Shown here: positions 1-7,917 of the stretch, in pieces
Position numbering within the stretch: position 1 is the stretch's first letter
Layout of the letters: the number at the start of each line of letters is the position of its first letter
Assembly (NCBI GenBank): GCA_021783435.1
Contig: JAJXUC010000110.1
Coordinates: forward strand, 1-13,226
Length of the DNA: 13,226 bases
Source: Pseudomonadota bacterium
GTDB lineage: Bacteria > Pseudomonadota > Gammaproteobacteria > Burkholderiales > Burkholderiaceae
Reading direction: 5' to 3'
Notes under the pieces: model-generated
The model's input: the letters and a program-made list of their open reading frames with translations, nothing else
What the model was told of the DNA's origin: nothing
Databases searched by the model: none
Program-made: the position numbers and the translations under genes

Positions 1-67
1 CGGAGGCGCAACTCAATGCGGTCGCCAGGGCGATGACCGCCAGTCTTTTGGGCAACATGAATGGCAT
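1..67 (-). CDS. Exported protein, N-terminal fragment (runs off left edge)
   Basis: Only the first codons of a minus-strand gene are present. From ATG at 67 (or the in-frame ATG at 58) it reads MPFMLPKRLAVIALATALSC and continues off the window. A short start with Lys and Arg followed by about 12 hydrophobic or small residues is a typical Sec signal peptide, so the product is probably exported. The ALSC stretch resembles a lipobox but lacks Leu at -3, so lipoprotein status is doubtful. No Shine-Dalgarno sequence is evident before either ATG, which leaves the start undecided. The family cannot be named from this fragment. It lies 227 nt downstream of the hydrolase gene on the same strand, so it could be separately transcribed. 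Confidence 0.5.
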   Translation of the reverse strand, partial: MPFMLPKRLAVIALATALSCAS

Positions 68-294
68 AGGGATCAACGAAGGAAATGGGGACGGATGATC
101 GGATCAGGCCGGCGGGCAGGGCGCGCTCTCACAACGCACTGCGGCCGGTCCGCAACACCATGCACCATAGCAGCGCAGGGCAAGTCGACGCGTTAAAAAG
201 CGTTGCAGTTGGAGTGCGGCGCCTGCGAATTGGTTCACCCCGATGGCGCGCGCTGGCATCAGCGCCGTGCATGCTGCGCACCGCGCGCGCACAT

Positions 295-981
295 TCAATC
301 TGCGACGGCTGTTCCGTGCCACGTGCACACCCAATGCTTGAGCGGCGTGAGCAGCCCATGAAAGAAATGACCCGCGCCGGGCATCACCAGCACGGGCTGC
401 TGCTGCGGCCGGGCCCAGTCAAACACCGCAGCCAGCGGCACCACGTCGTCGTGCTCGCCATGGATAACGAGCATGCGCTCGGCAAGTTGCGTACCGTCGC
501 CATTGCGAAGCGCGGGCACGTCAAAGTTCACCACTGCGGGGCCGACCAGCGTGAGGTGGTCGATCGCCCGACCCCGCGCATGCAAAGATGCAGCAAGTCG
601 TGCCGCAACATAGCCCCCAAAGGAAAAGCCCGCCAGCGCCAGCGGCAGCGACTTGTGCTCCACGCTTCGCTCGGCAGCGAACCGGCCCGCGTAATGTGCG
701 AGCACCGACTGCAAGTCCTCGGACTCTCCGCGCCCGGCGTCATAGCTGCCCTCGCTCGCGCCGACGCCACGAAAGTTGGGTCGCAACGTGAGATAGCCGA
801 GTTGGAGCCAGGCGCGCGCCAGCGTCTGTGCCACCTTGTTGTCCAGGGTACCGCCGTGCAGGGGGTGCGGATGGGCGACGAGCGCCAGGCCTCGTGGCGA
901 GTGCCCCGCGGGCACGTCCACGGCTACCTCGATCCAGCCAACAGGGCCAGCAATGCGCTCGCGGATGGTGTCGCGGTTCAT
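295..981 (-). CDS. Alpha/beta hydrolase (COG2945-type small esterase-like protein)
   Basis: A 228-aa cytoplasmic protein with the alpha/beta-hydrolase fold and no signal peptide. The nucleophile elbow is GFSFGG with Ser120. The acid is probably Asp178 or Asp179 in HGEHDD, and the catalytic His is probably His205 in GAGHFFHG. An early HPHPLHGGTLDNKV stretch (residues 37-50) and RPNFRGVGASEG (67-78) are hallmarks of the small hydrolase family grouped as COG2945, whose substrate is generally unknown. The length is normal for the family. Its ATG overlaps the TGA of the ferredoxin gene (ATGA, 978-981), which suggests translational coupling and explains the lack of a clear Shine-Dalgarno. It is the last gene of the hemJ-vanZ-ferredoxin-hydrolase cluster. 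The fold is certain, but the substrate cannot be inferred. Confidence 0.9.
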   Translation of the reverse strand: MNRDTIRERIAGPVGWIEVAVDVPAGHSPRGLALVAHPHPLHGGTLDNKVAQTLARAWLQLGYLTLRPNFRGVGASEGSYDAGRGESEDLQSVLAHYAGRFAAERSVEHKSLPLALAGFSFGGYVAARLAASLHARGRAIDHLTLVGPAVVNFDVPALRNGDGTQLAERMLVIHGEHDDVVPLAAVFDWARPQQQPVLVMPGAGHFFHGLLTPLKHWVCTWHGTAVAD

Positions 982-1307
982 GATGCGGGAGGCACGTCGG
1001 GAAGCAGCAGGCGCTCAACCACCTCGCCCGCCTTGAGATGGCGCTCGACGATCTCATCGATGTCATGCTGGTCGACATAGGTGTACCAAACCGCCTCGGG
1101 ATAGACCACACAGACAGGCCCCTCCTCACAACGATCCAGGCAACCCGCCCGGTTTACGCGCACCGCGCCGGGACCGGCGAGGCCAGCGGCCTTCACGGCT
1201 TGCTTGCAATGCTCGAAGGCGGCCTCGGCTCCGCGCTTGGCGCAGGACGGACGACCATCCTCGCGTCGATTGAGACAAAAGAAGATGTGGTGTGCGTAAT
1301 AGCTCAT
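978..1307 (-). CDS. Thioredoxin-like [2Fe-2S] ferredoxin
   Basis: A 109-aa small electron carrier of the thioredoxin-fold [2Fe-2S] ferredoxin family, related to the NuoE C-terminal domain and Aquifex-type Fd. The four likely cluster ligands are Cys11, Cys22, Cys56 and Cys60, giving C-x10-C-x33-C-x3-C. Two further cysteines, Cys34 and Cys66, are probably not ligands. ATG at 1307 (MSYYAHHIFFC) is chosen because the family begins almost directly with the first strand and first ligand. A start at 1379 would add 24 unrelated residues and overlap the vanZ gene. Shine-Dalgarno is weak. It follows vanZ by 19 nt and overlaps the hydrolase start by 4 nt. The redox partner is unknown, and its position in a transcript headed by hemJ is suggestive only. 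Confidence 0.9.
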   Translation of the reverse strand: MSYYAHHIFFCLNRREDGRPSCAKRGAEAAFEHCKQAVKAAGLAGPGAVRVNRAGCLDRCEEGPVCVVYPEAVWYTYVDQHDIDEIVERHLKAGEVVERLLLPDVPPAS

Positions 1308-1326
1308 GGACGGATTGAACGAGAAC

Positions 1327-2460
1327 TCATGGGGATGCACTGGGCCGCACGATGCGCCCCAACAAATACAGGCCTGCAAAATAGGGCCACAGCCAGCTCA
1401 GCCATTGCGGCAGGCCGAACATGCGGATGAAAAGGCCCTGGCTCCAGGTTTGCAGATTCTGCGCGTAATACGGATCGGGCCCGGTCTGGTTGATCCACAC
1501 CAGCCCGCAAACCAGGGCGATCAGCGCGAGCATGGCGCAAAGCCGATTGGGTAAATTGGCCAGCGGAAGGGCAATGGCTACCCCCACTCCCAACCCTTGC
1601 AGCGCGCCAGGCGTCGCCCACGCCAGCGCATGTTCAGGGCCGAAGCCCAGCGCGGCAGAGAGCGTCATGGCTGCCAGACCCGCCAGCACGATGACCAGGC
1701 CGATCCGTGCCCGGGGCGCCCGACTGCGCGTGATCGCGGCGCTGGTCCACAGCACCGCCATGATCATGGCTGCAGCAATCCACACCTGTTGATGCCCCCC
1801 CATGGGATGGGGCATGGTCAACGCCAGGAGTGCATCGGAATTGAACCAGCGCGCGAATGGCGCCGCGACATGCGGAGCGTTCAGGCTCGCATCGAACAGG
1901 CTTTGCGCCAGCGTGCCAACGACTTGGCCCGTGGCGAACAGTGCTGGTGGCGGCCATAGCAATGCAAGCGGCCACGCCGCCAAGAGCAAAAGCCCGTAGC
2001 TTGCGTCGCGTGCGAACCAGCGCTCGCGCAGGGCGCGGGTGCGCTGGCTGAGCGACAGGCGCGGTACCAACCACAGGGCGAGCGCCGCGCCAATCACTCC
2101 GCCAAGGGAGTTGGTTACCCAATCCACATTGGACGACACGCGCACGGGCAGAAAGCTCTGGATGGACTCCATTGCGAACGAAAGTGCGCTGCAGCCGATC
2201 GACGCAAGCGCCCAGGCTCGCCAACCGGCCCACCGCGGCCGCAGGCTGGCAGCCGCCAACAGACCCAGCGGCAGGTACCCGACCACGTTGAGCCAAATGT
2301 CGGAGACGGTGAGGTAACGCGGCAGTGGCGCGGCGACGAAGTCAAACGGGCTCAAACCCTGCCAGCGCCAGCCTGAAAACGGGTACATGCTGGCGTAGAG
2401 CACCAGCAGCAGGTAGGCAGCCAGCGCGTAGCGCGTGAAGGCCGATGGCAAGCGGTTCAC
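1327..2460 (-). CDS. VanZ-family integral membrane protein
   Basis: A 377-aa polytopic membrane protein. The N-terminal part (about 10-130) is a VanZ-like domain: a first helix, YPFSGW, then DIWLNVVGYLPLG (Asp54, Asn58), then Glu98, Gln101 and Arg107 before NVDWVTNSLGG (Asp113, Asn117). This is the usual spacing of polar residues in the family. The C-terminal two thirds adds several hydrophobic helices (about 153-173, 225-245, 255-275, 288-302, 308-325, 350-368), so it is longer than the single-domain VanZ of teicoplanin resistance. Longer versions like this are common in proteobacteria, have no settled function, and should not be read as glycopeptide resistance. The start is GTG (2460) with no strong Shine-Dalgarno. 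It lies 15 nt after hemJ and 19 nt before the ferredoxin gene, so it is probably co-transcribed with them. Confidence 0.85.
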   Translation of the reverse strand: MNRLPSAFTRYALAAYLLLVLYASMYPFSGWRWQGLSPFDFVAAPLPRYLTVSDIWLNVVGYLPLGLLAAASLRPRWAGWRAWALASIGCSALSFAMESIQSFLPVRVSSNVDWVTNSLGGVIGAALALWLVPRLSLSQRTRALRERWFARDASYGLLLLAAWPLALLWPPPALFATGQVVGTLAQSLFDASLNAPHVAAPFARWFNSDALLALTMPHPMGGHQQVWIAAAMIMAVLWTSAAITRSRAPRARIGLVIVLAGLAAMTLSAALGFGPEHALAWATPGALQGLGVGVAIALPLANLPNRLCAMLALIALVCGLVWINQTGPDPYYAQNLQTWSQGLFIRMFGLPQWLSWLWPYFAGLYLLGRIVRPSASP

Positions 2461-2475
2461 GGACTGCGTGCTGGT

Positions 2476-2913
2476 TCAGAACGGCTTGACGACCACCAAA
2501 GGCACGATGATGAACATGGCGATGGTGGGAATTTCGTTGAACCAACGGAACCACACATGCCCACGCGTGCTACGACCCTGTTCGAAGGCGCGCAGCACTC
2601 GGCCACAGCTGTGGTGGAAAGCTAACAACAACAGCACCAAGGCAAGCTTGGCGTGCATCCAGCCATTGCCGGGGCCATGCAGCCCCACGCCGTAATACAG
2701 CCAGAGCAACAGCCCAAAACCCAGCGCGGGAATCATCAGGATGATCATGAATCGATAAAGCTTACGCGCCATGAGGAGTAAGCGCTCACGTTCGGCAAGA
2801 CTGTTCGGCGGAACCATGGCCAGGTTGACGAAGATGCGCGGCAGGTAGAACAGTCCGGCGAACCACGAAATGACAAAAATGATGTGCAGGGCCTTGACCC
2901 AGAGGAAACCCAT
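2476..2913 (-). CDS. hemJ: Protoporphyrinogen IX oxidase HemJ (CopD-like membrane protein)
   Basis: A 145-aa inner-membrane protein of the HemJ (UPF0093) family, which oxidises protoporphyrinogen IX to protoporphyrin IX, the penultimate step of heme synthesis. Visible family features are the first helix with His10 (KALHIIFVISWFAGLFYLPR), the WMHAK motif (85-89), a run of hydrophobic segments (about 8-29, 55-75, 88-101, 128-142), and RWFNEIP (123-129). The length is typical. ATG 2913 is favoured over upstream starts because a perfect AAGGAG lies 5 nt before it and family members begin with M-x-(F/Y)-L/W-x-K-A-x-H. It is divergent from hemB and heads the minus-strand cluster. A terminator-like hairpin lies 85-115 nt upstream on the same strand. 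Confidence 0.88.
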   Translation of the reverse strand: MGFLWVKALHIIFVISWFAGLFYLPRIFVNLAMVPPNSLAERERLLLMARKLYRFMIILMIPALGFGLLLWLYYGVGLHGPGNGWMHAKLALVLLLLAFHHSCGRVLRAFEQGRSTRGHVWFRWFNEIPTIAMFIIVPLVVVKPF

Positions 2914-2918
2914 ATCCG

Positions 2919-2924
2919 CTCCTT
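2919..2924 (-). promoter_or_regulatory. Ribosome binding site of hemJ
   Basis: The minus strand reads AAGGAG with a 5-nt spacer to ATG at 2913. This fixes the hemJ start and rules out the 44-residue upstream extension that the open frame would otherwise allow. Confidence 0.85.
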
Positions 2925-2998
2925 GTGCAATCATGCGAGTGTAGATTTGGAAGCGGATGCATGCCGCCAACCCTCTGCCGTGGCGCAGGCATGGGGTG

Positions 2999-4169
<1,171 letters not shown>

Positions 4170-4351
4170 ACCATCGCGACGCGACAGGGCCGGCCAGGCG
4201 CGGAAGCTCGTCGTGAAAGCACGGCGATCCATCCGCGCAACGCCCCCGCCCGATACCGCTCGGTGGTCCACCGCCCTGGCACCCGAGATCGCTCAGGATG
4301 TGGCGCGGGCCACTCCTTCAATGGCCTGCAGAAAACACGCTTGGCGCGATT

Positions 4352-4798
4352 TCAGCGCCATAGCGATACGATCGCAATGGCGATCCAGCCCAGGGTGAAA
4401 TTCACCTTGACCAGCGTATGCATTTGCTGAAGCGACGCGGCGACAACCGCCCATTCCTGGCGTGCTGCGGCGCGGCGTGCGCGCCTGAACGGCGCAAAGA
4501 AAAGGTGCGCAAAGAGCGCCATCATCACGAGCCCAATGCCGAACATGGCGTGCCAAGCCAACGGCGCGTGCGCAAACCCTACTGGCAGCATCATGCCCAG
4601 CCCGCTTGCAAGCAGCAGCGCAATGCTGAGCCACACCAGCGAAAAGAATCGTTGCAGACTGGCCAGCAGAAGGCGCGGCCGCTGCGGCACTTCGAGTTCG
4701 GCAAATGCAGCGGGGCGCAGGCTGAACAACACGAAAGCCATGCCGCCCATCCAGACAATCGCGCCCAAAAGGTGAAGGAAAATCAGCAATCCGGTCAT
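4352..4798 (-). CDS. CopD-family small membrane protein
   Basis: A 148-aa four-helix inner-membrane protein of the CopD-like superfamily. Hydrophobic segments lie at about 2-28, 48-72, 81-103 and 128-147. Histidines sit at 9 (FLHLLGAIVWMGGM), 83, 98 and 127, a pattern compatible with heme or metal binding, though no function can be assigned. It lacks the WMHAK and RWFNEIP motifs of HemJ, so it is a distant relative rather than a second HemJ. The start at 4798 has a strong AGGGAG 5 nt upstream. It is convergent with hemB (182 nt apart) and divergent from the atp operon. Family members may help copper or heme handling, but this is inference from the family name only. Confidence 0.8.
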   Translation of the reverse strand: MTGLLIFLHLLGAIVWMGGMAFVLFSLRPAAFAELEVPQRPRLLLASLQRFFSLVWLSIALLLASGLGMMLPVGFAHAPLAWHAMFGIGLVMMALFAHLFFAPFRRARRAAARQEWAVVAASLQQMHTLVKVNFTLGWIAIAIVSLWR

Positions 4799-4803
4799 GC
4801 AAG

Positions 4804-4809
4804 CTCCCT
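4804..4809 (-). promoter_or_regulatory. Ribosome binding site of the CopD-like gene
   Basis: The minus strand reads AGGGAG with 5 nt to ATG at 4798. This fixes the start and argues against the overlapping open frame at 4293-4904. Confidence 0.8.
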
Positions 4810-4930
4810 GCAGTCATGCGCGTATTCGAACATGCCAACGCGCCGGCTGCGCAGCCCCTCCTGCCAAGCCTGCTGTGACTGGCTAAGACGTTGATGGACA
4901 ACAATTCGGCACACGCGCGAGCGAAAAACG

Positions 4931-4959
4931 GTGAAAAGGCCGACGCCTTCCCGTATACT
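4931..4959 (+). promoter_or_regulatory. Candidate sigma70 promoter of the atp operon
   Basis: A good -10 (TATACT, 4954-4959) lies 17 nt downstream of a moderate -35 (GTGAAA, 4931-4936, 4 of 6 matches to TTGACA). Transcription would start near 4966, about 130 nt before the preferred atpI start. No comparable promoter is visible closer to atpI. The spacer contains a short dyad (AAGGC-CGAC-GCCTT, 4936-4949). Confidence 0.5.
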
Positions 4960-4976
4960 TTCGCTGTTTAGCCACC

Positions 4977-4995
4977 TTGAATTGTTACAACTCAA
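4977..4995. repeat. 19-bp near-palindrome in the atp leader (possible operator)
   Basis: TTGA-A-TTGT-T-ACAA-C-TCAA: two 9-nt arms symmetric about 4986 with a single non-complementary pair (A4981/C4991). It lies just downstream of the predicted atp transcription start. It is AT-rich in a GC-rich region, more like a protein-binding operator than a stable RNA hairpin. Confidence 0.5.
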
Positions 4996-5097
4996 ACACA
5001 AAAATACGTGATTTGGGTGATCTCAAGAGATGCTGGTCGATCTGACCTTGGCACCTGCTGCCAGCCTCGGATCGGCAACCCCTTCGAATTTCCCGCG

Positions 5098-5586
5098 GTG
5101 CCCAAGACAGTGCAAGCTTCCGATTCCTGGCAGGACGACGCCGACAGCTTCAAGGCGCAGCCACTCTCGCGAGAGCAGGCGCAGGCGTTGCTGCTTGCAA
5201 AGCCGGGCGTCTCGGTGTTTCGCGTCGTCGCGCTGCAGGCGTTGGTGGGCGCCGTGGTGGCCGCGGCCGCCTACGGTATCGCAGGGCGCAGTGCGGCCTT
5301 GTCGGCGCTGTATGGCTGCGTCGTCGTCATGCTGCCTGCGGCCCTGTTCGCCGGTGGCATGCGCGCGTGGCTGGTCAATCTTCAACCTGCATTCGCCTTG
5401 TTCGGCTTCGCCTTTGGCGAGTTGCTGAAGATCGCGCTCACCGTTGTTCTCCTGCTCTTGGCTCCGCGCCTGTTGCCTGGTTTGAACTGGCCCGCAATGT
5501 TGATCGGTCTGGTTGCCACGCTGCAGGTGTACTGGATCGCTTTGCTGTTGCGCGGCAAACGGCCCAGCCCCGCAACCAAGCGCTGA
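5098..5586 (+). CDS. atpI: ATP synthase assembly protein AtpI (subunit I)
   Basis: A 162-aa membrane protein, first gene of the atp operon, thought to help assemble the c-ring. A short acidic, hydrophilic N-terminus (about 1-38) precedes four hydrophobic segments (about 43-63, 68-87, 98-121, 127-149). The VFRVVALQALVGAVVAA start and the FGFAFGELLKIALTVVLL segment are typical of proteobacterial AtpI. The start is uncertain. The frame is open from GTG 5008, but those 30 extra residues do not look like AtpI, while GTG 5098 gives a normal length. Neither has a clear Shine-Dalgarno. The promoter-like sequence lies about 130 nt upstream, and atpB follows after 45 nt. Confidence 0.85.
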   Translation: MPKTVQASDSWQDDADSFKAQPLSREQAQALLLAKPGVSVFRVVALQALVGAVVAAAAYGIAGRSAALSALYGCVVVMLPAALFAGGMRAWLVNLQPAFALFGFAFGELLKIALTVVLLLLAPRLLPGLNWPAMLIGLVATLQVYWIALLLRGKRPSPATKR

Positions 5587-5631
5587 GCCTGTCTATCACT
5601 GTCCGCGATCGTTCAATCGACTGATCTCCCC

Positions 5632-6492
5632 ATGCCCGCAGAACAGCAAACCATCACCGCCGGCGAATACATCATTCACCACCTGACGCAGTGGACCAGC
5701 AGTCCGCGCCTTGGCGTCGTCCAATTCAACATCGTCGACATCGACTCCATCATCTTTGCGGTGGGGCTGGGTTTGCTCGCCTGTTTCTTGTTGTGGCGCG
5801 TGGCCAAGAGCATGACGAGCGGCGTGCCGGGGCGGATGCAGGCGGCAGTAGAGTTCCTGGTGGAGTTCGTCGACGAGCAGGCGCGCGGCATCGTTCGCAA
5901 TGCCAAGTCCCGCGAGTTTGTCGCGCCGCTGGCGTTCATCGCGTTCATCTGGATCGTGATGATGAACGCGATGGATTTGTTGCCGGTCGATCTTTTGCCG
6001 CGCCTGTGGCAGGGCGCTGGCGCCATGGCCGGGCATGATCCCGAACACATGTACCTGCGCGTGGTGCCGACGGCGGACCTGTCCATCGCCCTTGGCATGT
6101 CAATCACCATCCTGCTTCTGAGCCTTTACTACGGCATCAAGGTCAAAGGACTGGGCGGCTGGGTGCACGAACTGTTCACGGCGCCGTTCGGCAACCATTT
6201 CCTGCTTTGGCCCCTGAATTTTGCGATGCAGTTGCTTGAATACCTCGCCAAGACGTTGTCCCACGGCATGCGACTGTTCGGCAATCTCTATGCGGAAGAA
6301 ATCCTCTTCATGATTATTGCCTTGATGGGCGCCGCCGGCCTCAGCAACCTGACGGGCTGGGCGCTGTTTTTCGGCAACATCGTGGCGGGGCTGGCGTGGT
6401 CCATTTTCAGCATGCTGATCATCGTGCTGCAGGGCTTCATTTTCATGATGTTGACTTTGGTCTACATCGGCCAGGCCCACGATCATCATTGA
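5632..6492 (+). CDS. atpB: F1Fo ATP synthase subunit a
   Basis: A 286-aa integral membrane subunit forming the two proton half-channels against the c-ring. The essential arginine is Arg214 in SHGMRLFGNLY (E. coli Arg210). Asn218 (Asn214) and Gln267 (Gln252) are also kept, and Glu203 lies 11 residues before the arginine as in many bacteria. Hydrophobic helices lie at about 38-56, 99-118, 150-168, 190-210, 214-234 and 244-278. Unusually, the residue after YA is Glu222, where E. coli has Gly218, next to the conserved Glu223 (Glu219), and Ser260 replaces E. coli His245. The ATG has no evident Shine-Dalgarno. It lies 45 nt after atpI and 64 nt before atpE. Confidence 0.98.
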   Translation: MPAEQQTITAGEYIIHHLTQWTSSPRLGVVQFNIVDIDSIIFAVGLGLLACFLLWRVAKSMTSGVPGRMQAAVEFLVEFVDEQARGIVRNAKSREFVAPLAFIAFIWIVMMNAMDLLPVDLLPRLWQGAGAMAGHDPEHMYLRVVPTADLSIALGMSITILLLSLYYGIKVKGLGGWVHELFTAPFGNHFLLWPLNFAMQLLEYLAKTLSHGMRLFGNLYAEEILFMIIALMGAAGLSNLTGWALFFGNIVAGLAWSIFSMLIIVLQGFIFMMLTLVYIGQAHDHH

Positions 6493-6544
6493 TTCCGCAT
6501 TTGCTTTGCCCTTCTTCGACCTTCACTGACTTCAACTTTCTTAA

Positions 6545-6805
<261 letters not shown>

Positions 6806-6853
6806 TTCAAAGCAGCATCACCCACCATCTGACACAACGCAAAGGTTAGCGCC

Positions 6854-7324
6854 ATGCATCTGGACGCAACACTGATTGCGCAGCTCGTGGTGTTCTTGCT
6901 GCTGGCGTGGTTCACGGCAAAGTTCGTGTGGCCACCCATCACGAGGGCCCTGGACGAGCGCGCCAAGAAAATCGCAGACGGTCTGGCCGCGGCCGACCGT
7001 GCCAAGGCCGAGCTGGCATCTGCCAACAAGGCCGTCGAGCAAGAGCTTGCACGCTCGCATCACGAGAGCGCTCAGCGCCTAGCCGAAGCCGAGCGTCGCG
7101 CGCAGGCCATGATCGAGGAGGCGCGCAAAAAGGCGGAGGAAACCGGCCAGGGCATCATCGCCCAGGCCAAGGCCGAAGCCGAGCAGCAACTGATCAAGGC
7201 ACGCGAGACCCTGCGCGATCAGGTCGCTGGGTTAGCTGTCAAAGGCGCTGAGGCCATCCTGCATCGGGAGGTCAACCCGCAGGTGCATGCCGATCTCCTT
7301 GCCCGGCTCAAGGCCGAGCTGTGA
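6854..7324 (+). CDS. atpF: F1Fo ATP synthase subunit b
   Basis: A 156-aa peripheral-stalk protein, the same length as E. coli b. One N-terminal membrane helix (about 4-26, [19 protein letters not shown]) is followed by a long Ala, Glu, Lys and Arg-rich helix (about 30-140) that would form the right-handed coiled-coil dimer. The C-terminus ([19 protein letters not shown]) is the delta-binding end. It links Fo to delta and the top of F1. ATG 6854 starts directly before the membrane helix, with a modest AAAGG upstream. It ends 12 nt before atpH, so the two are probably coupled. A single b gene is present, with no b' partner. Confidence 0.97.
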   Translation: MHLDATLIAQLVVFLLLAWFTAKFVWPPITRALDERAKKIADGLAAADRAKAELASANKAVEQELARSHHESAQRLAEAERRAQAMIEEARKKAEETGQGIIAQAKAEAEQQLIKARETLRDQVAGLAVKGAEAILHREVNPQVHADLLARLKAEL

Positions 7325-7336
7325 TCGGAGCGGACC

Positions 7337-7882
7337 ATGGCTGAACTTGCCACCATTGCCCGGCCCTACGCCGAAGCCATCTTCCAGGCCACCCACGGAC
7401 GCACGGGCGAAGCTTCGCTGGAAGCCATTTCGCAGTCCCTCGACGCCCTTGCGGCGATCGCGCGTGATCCGCAGGTGCGCAGCCTGGCAGGCGACCCGCA
7501 GCTCTCCCCCGATCGGCTTGCCGCGTTGATGGTGTCCGCCATGCCGCAGCAACCTAGCACAGCAGTGCGCAACATGCTGCAAGTGGTGCTGGAAAACCGC
7601 CGCTTGGCCGTGCTGCCTGACATCGCCGAGCAGTTTCATCAACTCAAGGACGCCGCGCAGCATTGCGTCGAAGCCGTCATCAGCAGCGCTTTCGAACTCG
7701 ATCAAGCTCAGCTCGACGCCTTGTTGCCGGCGCTCGAGCGCAAATTTGGCCGCAAGCTCTACCCTAGGGTCGAGGTTGATCCCAGTCTGATCGGTGGCGT
7801 GCGCGTGACCGTGGGCGATGAGGTGCTCGACACCTCTGTGCGCGCACGTCTCGACTCCATGCGCATCGCCCTCACAGCGTAA
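7337..7882 (+). CDS. atpH: F1Fo ATP synthase subunit delta
   Basis: A 181-aa soluble stalk subunit that caps F1 and binds subunit b. The N-terminal helical domain begins MAELATIARPYAEAIF, the standard delta/OSCP start. The central VLENRRLAVLPDIAEQFHQL (about 86-105) and the C-terminal VDPSLIGGVRVTVGDEVLDTSVRARL (about 154-174 and beyond) match the OSCP-delta signature. The length agrees with E. coli (177). A GGAG sits about 7 nt before the ATG. It is 12 nt after atpF and 35 nt before atpA. Confidence 0.97.
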   Translation: MAELATIARPYAEAIFQATHGRTGEASLEAISQSLDALAAIARDPQVRSLAGDPQLSPDRLAALMVSAMPQQPSTAVRNMLQVVLENRRLAVLPDIAEQFHQLKDAAQHCVEAVISSAFELDQAQLDALLPALERKFGRKLYPRVEVDPSLIGGVRVTVGDEVLDTSVRARLDSMRIALTA

Positions 7883-7917
7883 GCAGCACTTAACGCCCAA
7901 GTATCCCGAGGCTATCC

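Noticed and set aside
180..215. Small inverted repeat ACGC-GTTAAAAA-GCGT left of the hydrolase gene
   Set aside because: Only four pairs. Not a convincing terminator or operator.
85..1080. A 331-codon open frame on the plus strand
   Set aside because: It is antisense to the hydrolase and ferredoxin genes, which have clear family motifs. Its product is Arg, His and Ser-rich with no motif. Long antisense frames are common in GC-rich DNA.
1634..2296. A 220-codon minus-strand frame inside the VanZ-like gene
   Set aside because: A shifted-frame shadow of the VanZ-family protein, with no membrane pattern or family match.
1327..2460. Glycopeptide resistance from a VanZ gene
   Set aside because: No vanHAX-type genes nearby. 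VanZ-like membrane domains are widespread in bacteria with no role in resistance.
4261..4273. CGGTGG-T-CCACCG dyad between hemB and the CopD-like gene
   Set aside because: Too short a loop for a stable hairpin as drawn and no T run on either strand, so it cannot be called a terminator.
5030..5428. A possible upstream ORF starting in the atp leader (ATG 5030)
   Set aside because: It overlaps atpI in another frame for over 300 nt, has Arg, Ser and Cys-rich content and only a poor Shine-Dalgarno.
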